Counted from the stretch's first letter, positions 51,671 to 63,128 are shown. The stretch is DNA of 64,000 nt from Cellulosimicrobium sp. Marseille-Q4280 (GCF_943181405.1 NZ_CALPBY010000007.1:124001-188000), one strand, 5' to 3'. The notes: generated from the letters alone by a model not told the origin. Made by a program: numbers and translations.

Positions 51671-54600
51671 TCACCCGCAGGACACCGCCGCGTGCTCGAC
51701 GTCGGCCGCGAACGTGCGACCCTCGCCCTCCGCGCTCACCTGCGCCGTCCCTGCCGGGACCGAGGCCGACCGGGTGGCGAACGCCTGGTAGGCGCTCTTG
51801 CCCGGCGCGACGTCGGCGACCGTGCGGGTCCCGAACGGCGTCGTGAGGGTGATGTCCGCCGGGACGGTGTCGTCGTTCGTCGCCCGCACCGCCACGTAGA
51901 CCTTGCCCGCGAGGCAGCGCGGCTCGACCACGGTCGAGATCGCGAGCTCCTCGGGGGCCGGCTCGGTGGAGACGCCGTCCCCGACGAGCTCGAACAGGTT
52001 GACGTTGGCGATGTAGTGCGTGCCCGTCGCCCGGAACACCAGGACGAGCGTGTTCGGGCCGCCCGGGTCGGTCACCGGCACCTCGAACCACTGGTACGAC
52101 TGGCCGCCGCCCGTGTTCGTGATCGGGACCGAGCCGATCAGCGCCCCGCTCGCCGTCCCCGCGCGCAGCTCGAGCGTGCCGCCGATGCTGCTCGACGCCA
52201 TCCGGAAGCGGATCGTCGAGATCCCCGCGAGGTTGACGTCCTCGTAGCTGATCGTGGCGTTGTCACGCAGCCAGCCGACGTTGAGACCGCCGCCGATCGA
52301 GTCGCCGGTCGGCTCGGTCCGGACCGTCGAGTCGGCGTGCTCCGCCTCGATCAGCGCCGGCTGCAGCCTCACGGTCGCGCGCGCCTGCGCGAGGTTGCGG
52401 ACCTCGCCGTCGTGACCGCCGCGGGCGTACAGGACCTCGAGCTCGTAGCGCAGGCGGTCCGTCGGGCCGGCGTCCGCCGGGCGCTCCATCGTGACGAGGC
52501 CAGTGCAGCCGTCGGTCGGCTCGCCGCGCCAGACCTGGTCGCCGCGCGTGACGACGAGCCGGGCCCGGACGTCGGCGCAGTCGGCGGACGGGTCCGCGAC
52601 CGCGGCCTCGTACCGCACGGCCTTGCCGAACGGGACGACGCCCCCGAGCGGCGGGTCGCTCAGCGAGATCTCCGGGCGCTGCCCGCTCGGGCTCTCGAAC
52701 CGGACAGTCTCCCACGGCTCGACGTTGCCGGCGGCGTCGGAGGTGCGGAACTCGACGCTGTGGTCGCCGTCCCCGCTCACCGTGAACGCGCCGTCGTAGG
52801 CGACCTCGTCGCCACCGTCGACCCGCACCGTCGTCGCGTCGACGCCGGACGTGGCGTCCGTCGCCTCCAGCACGACCGAGACGTCGCCCGTGAAGGTGTC
52901 ACCCTCGGTCAGGGCGGTCAGGGCGGTCAGGGCGGTGAGGTCGGCGGTCGTCGTCGGCGCCGTGCCGTCGACCTGGACCACGACGCTGCCCCGGTTGGAC
53001 GTGCTCTCGCCCCGCACCGCCCGGAAGGCGACCTCGTAGCGGCCGTCCTCGGTGAACGGCACGGGAGCCGTGTAGGGCGTCCACGCACCGGTGGGGCCCA
53101 CCTGGTACTCGATGGCGTCGTCCTCCTCGGCGGTGAGCGACAGGCTGACCGCGTCGTGGTACCAGCCGCTCTCCTCCGGCTCGGCCGGCGAGAGCTCGGC
53201 GGTCGGCGTCGGCACGACGAGCGGCGGACCGCCCGCGGCGCCGTCGCCCACGACGTCGAACCAGTTGAGGTTGAGCAGGTACCCGTCGGCGCCGCGGAAC
53301 AGCAGGACGAGGTCGAACGTGTCCCCCGGGTCGTCGACGGCCGCCTCGACCCAGTCCCAGGCCTGGAAGCCACCGGTGCGCGGCACGGCGGCGGTCCCGA
53401 GGAGCTCGCCGTCGGCCGTGTCCTTCCGGATCTCGATCCGGCTCGTGTCGTTCGGCGACGCGACCCGGAAGCGCAGGGCGTCGACGTTGGCGAAGTTGAA
53501 GTCCTCGTACGTCATCGCGCTGTTGTTGCGGATGAAGCCGACGTTGAGGTCCCCGCCGAGCGGGTCGGCCGTCGCCTCGGCACGGACCTCGGTCCCGAGG
53601 GTGTAGTGCTCGGCCTGCTTGCGTGACGGCTGCATCGCGACGACGTCGCGGCCGGTGAGCGGCGCGACGACGCCCGCGGGGGAGCCGTCGTCGGTGTACC
53701 GGGCCTCGATCGCGTACGTGATGCGGTCGGTGTCCGTGTGGCCGCTGTCGGGCTCGAGGACGAACGAGCCGGTGCAGCCGGTCGCCTCCTTCATCGGGTG
53801 ACCGTGGTCGTCGTGGCCGAGGATGAGCTCGACCGTGACGTCCGCGCAGTCGATGTCGCCCGCGGCCGTGGAGCCCTGCTCCGCGTCGGTCACGGACACC
53901 TCGAAGTCGACCGTGTCCCCGTAGGTGAAGACCGTGCCGTTCGCGGGCCACAGGATCTCGACCTCGGGCTCGGTGTTGCCGACCGAGATCGTCGCGTTCG
54001 CGGTCCCCGTCCGTCCCTGGACGTCGGACACCGTCAGGACGGCGGTGTAGTCGCCCTCGGCGGTGTAGGTGTGCGTGGGGTTCGGCTCCGTCGACGTGCC
54101 GCCGTCACCGAAGTCCCACGCGTACGTCAGGTCGCCGCCCTGCGGGTGCGCCGTGCCGGCGCTGGAGAACTCCACGACGAGCGGGACGCCGCCCGACCGC
54201 GGGGTCGCGGACACCTTCGCGAGCGGCCGGTCGTTGCCGCCGGTGTAGTCGATGCGCACGACCTGGGCGTCGGGGTTGTTCCCGCCGAAGCCCGAGCCCC
54301 ACTCGATGAGATACATCGCGCCGTCGTGCTCGCCGAAGACCATCGCGTGCGGCCGCGTGAGCTGCATCGAGGCCAGGACCCGCGTGATGTCGGCCTTCGC
54401 GCCGTCCTCGTCGAGGTGGAGCTGGTAGAGGCGGTTCTGACCCCACTCGTAGAAGAAGGGCTTGTCCGCCATCGAGCGCGGCCACTTGCGGTCGGACTCG
54501 AGCTCCTCGTCGAACGTGTACGCCGGGCCGCCCATCGGCGCGCCGCCGGTGCCGACGTCGGGGTCACGCAGCGAGCGGCCGTAGGAGGTCAGCGGCTCGA

Positions 54601-56356
54601 TGACCGGGGGCAGGGTGGTGACGCCGGTGTTGTTGGGGGAGTCGTTCACCGGGCCGGAGCAGTCGAACTCGGCGCCGGGCTGGTTCGTCGCGTAGTCGAA
54701 GTCGACGTACGCGCCACCGCCGTGGCAGTAGGGCCAGCCGTAGTTGCCGGGCTCGGTGATGACGTTCCACTCGACGCGACCGTCGATGCCGCGCTGGTCC
54801 GCGACGCTCGCGTCGGGGCCGTAGTCACCGAGGTAGACCGCTCCGGTGGTCTGGTCGACGGCGAAGCGGAACGGGTTGCGCAGCCCCATGGCGAAGATCT
54901 CGGGCCGGATCTTGCTCGTGTCCTGGCCCGCGGCCCACTCCGTGTCGACGAGGTTGCCCTCCGGGACCGTGTAGGAGCCGTCGTCGGTCGGGGTGATCTG
55001 CAGCAGCTTGCCGCGCAGGTCGTTCGTGTTGCCCGACGAGCGCTGGGCGTCGAACGCCTCGCTGCCCGGGCGCTCGTCGATCGGCGCGTAGCCGCCCGGG
55101 GCGCCGCCGGGCGACGTGTCGTCCCCGACGGAGACCCAGAGGTCGCCCTCGGCGTCGAAGTCGAGGTAGCCCCCGGAGTGGCAGCACTCCACGCGCTGGT
55201 GCGGGATCTGGAGGAGGATCTGCTCGCTCGCGAGATCGAGCGTGTCGCCCTCGAGAGTGAAACGCGAGAGGCGCTGGTGGGGCTCGTCGACGAGGTCGCC
55301 GTGCGGCGTGTAGAAGAGGTAGACCCAGCCGTTCTCGGCGAAGTCGGGGTCGAGCTCGATGCCCAGCAGGCCGTTCTCCTGCGCGGTGTGGACCTGGAGG
55401 CGGCCGACCGTGGACGTCGTCGAGGTGTCGGGGTCGATGACGCGGACCTGGCCGGCGCGCTCGATGTAGAGCACGCGCCCGTCGTCGGCGACCTGGAGGC
55501 CCATGGGGCTCGCGACCTCGTCGTCGAGGACGACCTTCTGGTAGTTGGCGTCGACCGTGCCGCCGCAGTCGTCCGACGCCGCGCCGGTCGCCCAGAGGAC
55601 GCCCCCGGTGAGGTGCTCGACGAAGGCCGGCTCGACGAAGCTCTCGGGCGTGTGGCCGAGCCCGGTGTACCAGGACCGCCCGCCCTCGTGGTACTGGCAC
55701 CACGCGATGGGGTGGTCGGCACCCATCCCGCCGCCCTGGTACGAGGTCTCGTCGAGCGTCATGAGGACGTGGACGTCACCGCGCGGGTTCTCGCCGAAGT
55801 TGTACCACTCGTCCGTCCGCTCCCAGCGCTGGGGGAGGTGGGACGTCGACGGGTGCGTGCGGTCCTCGACGTGGATCCCGGCCTCCTGCACCGCCGGGTG
55901 GCCGCTGAAGTAGGCGCCGACGAGCTCGCCGTACCAGGGCCAGGTGTACTCGGTGTCGCTCGCCGCGTGGACGCCGACGTAGCCGCCGCCCCCGCGGATG
56001 TAGTCCTCGAACGCGGCCTGCTGGCCGTCGTCGAGGACGTCGCCGGTCGTGGACATGAAGACCACCGCGTCGTACGTCGCGAGGTTCTCGGGCGTGAAGG
56101 CCGCCGCGTCCTCGGTCGTGTCCACGACGAGGCCGTGCTGGTCGCCGATGGCCTGGACGGCCGCGATGCCCTGCGGGATCGAGCCGTGCCGGAAGGCCGC
56201 CGTCTTCGAGAAGACGAGCACGCGCCCGCTCTCCTCCTCGACGGCGGGTGGTGGTGGGGGATCCTCCGCGGCGGACGCCGGGGGCGCGAGGAGCGCGCCG
56301 ACGGCCACGAGCGAGATGGCCGTGGTCAGGGAGAGCAGACGCCGGACAGGAGACAT
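51671..56356 (-). CDS. giant secreted ThuA / sorbosone-dehydrogenase / PKD / CBM protein
   Basis: A 1561-residue protein with a Sec signal peptide (MSPVRRLLSLTTAISL to ASA, about residues 1-30). In order: ThuA domain (about 44-260; VFMSTTGDVL, GGYVGVHAASDTEY); glucose/sorbosone-dehydrogenase-like propeller (about 269-705; GLLGIELDPDF, VGDDTSP, MGLRNPFRFAVD); PKD domain (about 707-790; YAWDFGDGGTSTEPNPTHTY); Ig-like region; CBM6-like module (about 913-1040; AEHYTLGTEV); Ig-like regions with LTALTALTALT; second CBM6-like module (about 1335-1460; LIEAEHADST, GGGLNVGWL); final domain. It is probably an extracellular polysaccharide- or sugar-oxidising enzyme. No PQQ biosynthesis genes are seen. 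Confidence 0.85.
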   Translation of the reverse strand: MSPVRRLLSLTTAISLVAVGALLAPPASAAEDPPPPPAVEEESGRVLVFSKTAAFRHGSIPQGIAAVQAIGDQHGLVVDTTEDAAAFTPENLATYDAVVFMSTTGDVLDDGQQAAFEDYIRGGGGYVGVHAASDTEYTWPWYGELVGAYFSGHPAVQEAGIHVEDRTHPSTSHLPQRWERTDEWYNFGENPRGDVHVLMTLDETSYQGGGMGADHPIAWCQYHEGGRSWYTGLGHTPESFVEPAFVEHLTGGVLWATGAASDDCGGTVDANYQKVVLDDEVASPMGLQVADDGRVLYIERAGQVRVIDPDTSTTSTVGRLQVHTAQENGLLGIELDPDFAENGWVYLFYTPHGDLVDEPHQRLSRFTLEGDTLDLASEQILLQIPHQRVECCHSGGYLDFDAEGDLWVSVGDDTSPGGAPGGYAPIDERPGSEAFDAQRSSGNTNDLRGKLLQITPTDDGSYTVPEGNLVDTEWAAGQDTSKIRPEIFAMGLRNPFRFAVDQTTGAVYLGDYGPDASVADQRGIDGRVEWNVITEPGNYGWPYCHGGGAYVDFDYATNQPGAEFDCSGPVNDSPNNTGVTTLPPVIEPLTSYGRSLRDPDVGTGGAPMGGPAYTFDEELESDRKWPRSMADKPFFYEWGQNRLYQLHLDEDGAKADITRVLASMQLTRPHAMVFGEHDGAMYLIEWGSGFGGNNPDAQVVRIDYTGGNDRPLAKVSATPRSGGVPLVVEFSSAGTAHPQGGDLTYAWDFGDGGTSTEPNPTHTYTAEGDYTAVLTVSDVQGRTGTANATISVGNTEPEVEILWPANGTVFTYGDTVDFEVSVTDAEQGSTAAGDIDCADVTVELILGHDDHGHPMKEATGCTGSFVLEPDSGHTDTDRITYAIEARYTDDGSPAGVVAPLTGRDVVAMQPSRKQAEHYTLGTEVRAEATADPLGGDLNVGFIRNNSAMTYEDFNFANVDALRFRVASPNDTSRIEIRKDTADGELLGTAAVPRTGGFQAWDWVEAAVDDPGDTFDLVLLFRGADGYLLNLNWFDVVGDGAAGGPPLVVPTPTAELSPAEPEESGWYHDAVSLSLTAEEDDAIEYQVGPTGAWTPYTAPVPFTEDGRYEVAFRAVRGESTSNRGSVVVQVDGTAPTTTADLTALTALTALTEGDTFTGDVSVVLEATDATSGVDATTVRVDGGDEVAYDGAFTVSGDGDHSVEFRTSDAAGNVEPWETVRFESPSGQRPEISLSDPPLGGVVPFGKAVRYEAAVADPSADCADVRARLVVTRGDQVWRGEPTDGCTGLVTMERPADAGPTDRLRYELEVLYARGGHDGEVRNLAQARATVRLQPALIEAEHADSTVRTEPTGDSIGGGLNVGWLRDNATISYEDVNLAGISTIRFRMASSSIGGTLELRAGTASGALIGSVPITNTGGGQSYQWFEVPVTDPGGPNTLVLVFRATGTHYIANVNLFELVGDGVSTEPAPEELAISTVVEPRCLAGKVYVAVRATNDDTVPADITLTTPFGTRTVADVAPGKSAYQAFATRSASVPAGTAQVSAEGEGRTFAADVEHAAVSCG
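52907..52933 (-). repeat. three perfect 9-bp repeats in the ThuA protein gene
   Basis: GGTCAGGGC three times on the plus strand, encoding the LTALTALTALT run between two Ig-like segments. Confidence 0.9.
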
Positions 56357-56396
56357 GCGATCGACACCTTTGTGATCGAGCGAGTCGGACGCCCCG

Positions 56397-56425
56397 ATAA
56401 TGTCAATCGGCTGAACTATCGACAA
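56397..56425 (-). promoter_or_regulatory. promoter of the ThuA-protein gene
   Basis: On the minus strand TTGTCG (56425-56420), a 17-bp spacer and CATTAT (56402-56397) give a good promoter about 41 bases before the ATG. The upstream region 56430-56500 is AT-rich for this genome, with CGATGTCGA twice and a 12-bp palindrome ATCGATATCGAT (56480-56491), suggesting operator sites. No regulator gene is adjacent. Confidence 0.6.
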
Positions 56426-56575
56426 GAGGCATTCTGCGCAACGGGCGAACTATTTGTGCGATAACGATGTCGAATTCTGATCGATATCGATGTCGAGCCG
56501 TTCCTGCGAGGTCGACGGCGTCGGCCCGGGCGGGTTGCGACGCTGTATCACGCGCGGTTCGGACGCGCGGAGCGC

Positions 56576-57034
56576 TCAGCCGCGCGCGCTGACCTGCTCG
56601 CGCACCTGGCGCTTGGCACGCGTGAGCATGCCGTTCATCCCGCCGATGCGCAGCGGGCTCACGGCCCGCGTGAGCCCGATCGACATCGGGAAGTCGTCCG
56701 GGACGTCGAGGACCTCCTGCACGGTCAGGCCCGACAGGCCCTGCGCGAGGATCGACGCGAACCCGCGCGTCGTCGGCGCCTCGGCCGGAGCCGTCGCGTA
56801 GAAGTGCACGACGCCGTCGCCGTCCACCTCGGCGAAGGCCCGGACGGGGGACTGGCACTCCTCGATCCGTTCGAGCATGCCGGGGGCGCTCGCGTAGCGC
56901 TCCGGCAGGTCCGGCAGCTCGTTCGCGAACTCGAGCAGGAGCTGCAGGCGCTCGCGCTCGGGGAGCGCGAGGAAGTCCTCGCGGATCTCCGCGAGGGTCG
57001 CGGGGAGTGCGGCGTCAGGGGTAGGAGCGCTCAT
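56576..57034 (-). CDS. sufE: SufE-family sulfur acceptor protein
   Basis: A 152-residue SufE. The catalytic Cys60 lies in IEECQSPVRAF, and RGFASILAQGLSGLTVQEVL is a family block. It accepts persulfide sulfur and passes it to an Fe-S or thiolation system. ATG 57034 gives the typical length. It is downstream of a rhodanese gene in the same direction, a pairing frequent in actinobacteria; a hairpin lies between. Confidence 0.88.
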   Translation of the reverse strand: MSAPTPDAALPATLAEIREDFLALPERERLQLLLEFANELPDLPERYASAPGMLERIEECQSPVRAFAEVDGDGVVHFYATAPAEAPTTRGFASILAQGLSGLTVQEVLDVPDDFPMSIGLTRAVSPLRIGGMNGMLTRAKRQVREQVSARG

Positions 57035-57094
57035 GGTTCCGATCCTCGCACCGTCGCGCGGCTGGTGGCACTGCGGTCCCAGCGTGCGGAACGA

Positions 57095-57146
57095 CGACGG
57101 CGCGTGGCCCGGTCCCCGTCCAGGGAGACCCGGCCACGCGCCGTCG
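57095..57146 (-). terminator. hairpin between sseA and sufE
   Basis: CGACGGCGCGTGGCC (57095-57109) and GGCCACGCGCCGTCG (57132-57146) form a perfect 15-bp stem with inner GGTC/GACC pairing. No T-run follows on either strand. It may reduce sufE read-through. Confidence 0.65.
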
Positions 57147-57161
57147 GGCACAGGCGTCCGG

Positions 57162-58073
<912 letters not shown>

Positions 58074-58211
58074 GGTGTCCTCCAGGGGCTGGCGTGCCGG
58101 GGTGTGCGCGCGACAGGCCGCGCGGCTCTCCGCTCGTCAGGCTAGGCGGCGTGTCCGGTCCGTGGAAGGGCCGTTGCGCATGCTGAGACGGTGTTACACC
58201 GGGTGTCACCG

Positions 58212-59579
<1,368 letters not shown>

Positions 59580-59599
59580 CTAGGGACGAGCGTTGTGCG

Positions 59600-59632
59600 C
59601 GTACAGCACGAGTTCTCGTACAGTCTGTGCGG
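59600..59632. promoter_or_regulatory. LysR-site candidate between the aminotransferase and LysR genes
   Basis: ACGAG-TT-CTCGT, flanked by two CGTACAG direct repeats, lies in the 129-bp divergent space 59571-59699. LysR regulators bind such interrupted dyads near -65 of the target. Confidence 0.5.
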
Positions 59633-59699
59633 AGGAACCGCACAGCACCGCACAACGCCGTAGGGCGCCGCCCCACGCCCGCCGACCCCGGAGGAGCCC

Positions 59700-60707
59700 G
59701 TGCTCAACGCCGCCCGGCTGCAGGTCCTGGCCCGGCTCGACGGCCTCGGCACCGTGCGCGCCGTCGGCGCCTCCCTGCACCTCAGCCCTTCCGCGGTCTC
59801 GGCACAGCTCGCCGCGCTCGAGGCGGAGACCGGTGCTCGTCTCCTCGAACGGACCGGGCGGCGCGTGCGGCTCACCCCCGCGGGCCGCGCCCTCGCCCGG
59901 CACGCGCGGGTCATCCTCGACCAGATGGCGCTCGCGGAGGCGGAGCTCGCGCACCCCGACGGGCAGCCGGCCGGGGTCGTCCGCGTCGCCGCGTTCTCCA
60001 GCGCGGTGCGTGAGCTCGTGATCCCCCTGACGCTCCGGCTCGCGACCGAGCACCCTCGCGTCGAGGTCGACGTCGTCGAGCTCGACCCGCGGGAGAGCGG
60101 TCCGGCACTGCGGCGCGCAGACGTCGACCTGGCCGTCACGGCCGACCTGCTCGACGGCGCGCCGCTCGCCGGTCCTGACGTCGCGACCGTGCCGCTGCTC
60201 GAGGACCCGGTCGTGCTCGTGACCCCGGCTGCGACGTCGAGGGACGGCGCCGCCGGCGCGCCGTCGCACGGCGTTGCCGACGCGCCGCCGCCGGCCTCGT
60301 CCGGTCCGGTGGACCTCGCGGGCCTCGCCGACGCGCGCTGGGCGGCGGACCTGGCCGGGACCTACCTGTCGACGCTCCTGGACGGCGCCTGCCGCGACGC
60401 GGGGTTCGAGCCCCGCGTCGTTGCCCGCCTCCCGAGCTACGAGCTCCTGCTCGCGCACGTCGAGGCCGGGCTCTCCGTCGCGCTCCTGCCCGGGCTCGCC
60501 GTCGACCGCCGGTACGACGTCGCGGTGCGACCCCTGACGGCACCCCGGACACGCCAGGTCTACGCCGCCGTGCGGCGCGGAGCACCGCCGACCGCGGCCA
60601 CCGCCGCGGTCCTGGGAGCGTTGCGCCGGGTCGCGAGCGAGCGGGGTTCCGACGAGGGCGCCGTGGCCTCCGAGGGGCAGCCCGTTCGCGCCGTCGACGT
60701 GGACTAG
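59700..60707 (+). CDS. LysR-family transcriptional regulator
   Basis: A 335-residue LTTR. The N-terminal winged helix (LQVLARLDGLGTVRAVGASLHLSPSAVSAQLAALEAETGARLLERTGRRVRLTP) is complete, then a type 2 periplasmic-binding-like effector domain (VRVAAFSSAVRELVIPLTLRLA onward). GTG 59700 is preceded by GGAGGAG. It is divergent from the aminotransferase. The overlap of its last four bases with the stop of the following minus-strand fragment has no obvious meaning. Confidence 0.87.
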   Translation: MLNAARLQVLARLDGLGTVRAVGASLHLSPSAVSAQLAALEAETGARLLERTGRRVRLTPAGRALARHARVILDQMALAEAELAHPDGQPAGVVRVAAFSSAVRELVIPLTLRLATEHPRVEVDVVELDPRESGPALRRADVDLAVTADLLDGAPLAGPDVATVPLLEDPVVLVTPAATSRDGAAGAPSHGVADAPPPASSGPVDLAGLADARWAADLAGTYLSTLLDGACRDAGFEPRVVARLPSYELLLAHVEAGLSVALLPGLAVDRRYDVAVRPLTAPRTRQVYAAVRRGAPPTAATAAVLGALRRVASERGSDEGAVASEGQPVRAVDVD

Positions 60708-61003
60708 AAGGTCCACGCGTCCTGGACCGTCGTGTAGACGACGTCGACGTGGTCGAAGTCGACGGACACGTTCATCGTGAGGTCTGCCGGGTCGTTGACG
60801 CCGAACCCCTGCTTCCACGTGATCGACTGTCCGGGCAGCACCGGCGCGTCGGGCGCCCCGCCGTAGCCCTGCTCCGAGTCGTACACCTCGTCACCGGCGA
60901 CGCGGGCGCTCGTGATCTGCGTGGAGCTGAACGACGTCCACGTCGTGGTCGTGCCCTTCGTGACCGTGAACGTGAAGCCGAGGTAGGTGGGGAACTCACC
61001 CAC
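60704..61003 (-). pseudogene. C-terminal fragment of a secreted DUF4352-like protein
   Basis: About 99 residues (VGEFPTYLGFTFTVTKG to VQDAWTF). The typical N-terminal signal or lipoprotein part is missing. The same frame continues upstream only as far as a TGA at about 61046 and holds just 14 more codons (ATSDGPFTPGEWAS), which look like part of the same domain but contain no start. GTG 61003 is the only possible start. The best reading is a 5'-truncated gene. Confidence 0.6.
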
Positions 61004-61612
61004 CGACGCCCACTCGCCGGGCGTGAACGGCCCGTCGCTCGTGGCTCATGTCGGGCCGGCTGCGAGCTCGCGACGCCGTGGCGTCTGTCAGGGCGTCGGG
61101 GTTGTCCAACGCCTCGACAGTCTCGGACTGGCGTCGTCGGGAAGGCCTCGCCCAGCGGGAATGTCAGGGCCTCGCCCGTGCCCCGCGTGCGGGCGCCGGC
61201 TCGCACCGAGCCTGGACGGTTCGTGCCGCCGCATCTGAGCGCTGCAGGCACCTCGCCATGCGGCGGCGCCGGGCGACGCCGGGCACCTGCCGACACCGCG
61301 CCGTCGGGCACTGTCGAACGTGAGGCACGCGCGGAGACGCCACGCCGTCGCGGCGAGGACCGGCCGTCGTACCTCGAGCGCGTGAGTCGCGCTTTCGCGA
61401 GCGCGCGCTGCTCGACCTCGAGGACGCTCCGGCCGCCGAGGACCTCGACGACACGCTCTACCGCGCCAGCGAGTCCCGCGGCGGTCTCCCCACCCTCCGC
61501 CGGGGGCGCCGCTGATCGAGACGGGAAGCGACGACCGCGAACCGCCGATCAACCGAGGCGACATCCCGGCGTTAGCATCGAATATTACTATTTCCAATGC
61601 TAACGTGGTCGC
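61004..61612. other. gap with no clear gene; possible decayed sequence
   Basis: About 600 bp between the truncated fragment and fic. Frames are open for 100-180 codons in places, but have no family resemblance, no ribosome sites and G-C-rich shadow composition. From about 61384 to 61515 one plus-strand frame reads ALLDLEDAPAAEDLDDTL-like residues and then stops, which looks like the end of a decayed gene, while a neighbouring frame looks protein-like just before it. I would not call a gene here. Confidence 0.45.
61571..61604. promoter_or_regulatory. palindrome overlapping the fic promoter
   Basis: GTTAGCAT (61571-61578) and ATGCTAAC (61597-61604) are exact complements 18 bases apart. The AT-rich spacer contains TACTAT (61586-61591), fitting a -10. 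The second arm is only 8 bases before the fic GTG, so a bound protein would block transcription. Confidence 0.75.
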
Positions 61613-62806
61613 GTGGCTTCGGAAGCGGAGTGGCCGACGTTCGGGTCGGAGGTGCTCGTCTGGGAGCCCTCGGATGCCGAGTACGGACCTCGTGCGGGCC
61701 GGAGCCGCCGCCGGGGATCCTTTGAGGCCGCCGTGCCGGCTCGTATCGCGCGGGCGGAGCTCCGGCTCGACGGCTCGACGATGGCTCTGGTCGCCGAGGC
61801 GAGTGCCGAGATCGCCCGCCTCGACGGCGAGTCGCTGGGCTCCCCGATGTCGTACGCGTCGTTGCTGCTCCGGACCGAAGCCGCCTCGTCGTCGCAGATC
61901 GAGAACCTGACCTCGTCGCCAAGAGCCATCGCCCTTGCCGAGCTTGGTCGCCGAGGCAGAGCCAACGCGGACGAGATCATCGCGAACGTCGCCGCCATGA
62001 AACGGGCGCTCGACGGCTCCGAAAGGTTGGACGCTGACGCCGTCCTGGCCATGCATCAGGTCCTGATGCGCGACCACATGCCCGGTGCTGCGGGACGGTG
62101 GCGCGACTCGGCGGTGTGGATCGGCGGTTCGGCGCAGAGTCCGCACGGGGCCGACTACGTGGCGCCACGAGCCGGGCTGGTGCCGCAGGCCATGGACGAT
62201 CTCGCAGAGTTCATGGCCCGCGACGACCTGCCGGCCCTGGCGCAGACGGCGGTCTCGCACGCACAGCTCGAGAACATCCACCCCTTCCCTGACGGCAACG
62301 GGCGCACCGGGCGCGCGCTGATGCACGCTCAGCTCCGCCACGCGGGTCTGACCCGCCACGTCGTCGTCCCGATCTCCGCCGGCCTCCTCGCCGAGACCGA
62401 GAGGTACTTCGCAGCCCTCACGGCGTACCGCTCGGGGGACGACCCGCAGCCCATCGTGGTGCAGGTGTGCGAGGCGGTATTTCCCGCGCTGCGCAACGCC
62501 CGCACCTTGATCGCCGAGGTCTCCGAGGCGCGTGACCGGTGGGCGGGGGCCATCCGCGCACGCCGGGGTGCGTCGGCGTGGCGCCTCGCGGACCTCCTCG
62601 TCGAGCGTCCGGTCCTCGACGCGCGGCTCGCGGCGGAGCGCCTCGGCGTCACGACGGCGAACGCCCAGGTCGCGATCGACCGGCTGGTCGAGGACGGCGT
62701 CCTCGACCAGATCGGCAGAGGGGCTCGCGATCGCGTCTGGCAGGCGGTCGAGGTCATCGAGGCGATGGAACGGTTCGCCGAGCGCTCCCACCACCGCATC
62801 GTGTGA
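61613..62806 (+). CDS. fic: Fic-domain protein with N-terminal inhibitory motif and C-terminal winged helix
   Basis: A 397-residue class II-type Fic protein, a predicted AMP/nucleotidyl-transferase. The core HPFPDGNGRTGR has the catalytic His and GNGR loop. The auto-inhibitory motif SSSQIENL (S/TxxxEN) sits in an N-terminal helix, and the last ~70 residues (LADLLVERPVLDARLAAERLGVTTANAQVAIDRLVEDGVL) are a winged helix, suggesting it binds its own promoter palindrome. Base composition and codon use (e.g. CAT, TTG) are less extreme than the window average, consistent with transfer. GTG 61613 is the start. Targets unknown. Confidence 0.88.
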   Translation: MASEAEWPTFGSEVLVWEPSDAEYGPRAGRSRRRGSFEAAVPARIARAELRLDGSTMALVAEASAEIARLDGESLGSPMSYASLLLRTEAASSSQIENLTSSPRAIALAELGRRGRANADEIIANVAAMKRALDGSERLDADAVLAMHQVLMRDHMPGAAGRWRDSAVWIGGSAQSPHGADYVAPRAGLVPQAMDDLAEFMARDDLPALAQTAVSHAQLENIHPFPDGNGRTGRALMHAQLRHAGLTRHVVVPISAGLLAETERYFAALTAYRSGDDPQPIVVQVCEAVFPALRNARTLIAEVSEARDRWAGAIRARRGASAWRLADLLVERPVLDARLAAERLGVTTANAQVAIDRLVEDGVLDQIGRGARDRVWQAVEVIEAMERFAERSHHRIV

Positions 62807-62899
62807 CGGCTGATCGTGCACGCCGCGGCCTTCTGCGATAACTCCTGACGTGGATGCGTCACCCGTCGTCGCACTCGGCGTCGGGGCTCATCGGCCGCG

Positions 62900-63115
62900 C
62901 CACCGAGCCGCTCGAACAGATCGGGAAGATGGATCCGCAGGGTGTCCCAGACGATCTCGTCGCCGACGCCGTCGTCCTGGTGCGCGATACGGTTCCGCGT
63001 CGCGCGGATCTCTCGCCACGGGACGTCGGGTTTGCACTGACACGAAGGCTGCGGGGAACCTGTCGGCGGCCGCCGCAACGTCGATGATGACGCTGCGACC
63101 CGCGGCGCAGGATCT
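62900..63115 (-). pseudogene. frameshifted HepT (DUF86) remnant
   Basis: Reading right to left, SVIIDVAAAADRFPAAF in one frame and KPDVPWREIRATRNRIAHQDDG in another, then IVWDTLRIHLPDLFERLGG, match the last half of HepT-like toxins, whose RNase motif is Rx4-6H (here RNRIAH). A one-base shift near 63030 separates the two frames. The N-terminal half is missing and no stop follows. No MNT nucleotidyltransferase antitoxin gene is nearby. This occupies most of the 322-bp gap 62807-63128. Confidence 0.65.
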
Positions 63116-63128
63116 CGTCGTCGGCGCC

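Noticed and set aside
61048-61515. Genes in the stretch before fic
   Set aside because: Open frames exist on both strands, but none has a start with a ribosome site or recognisable domains, and apparent protein-like residues switch frame.
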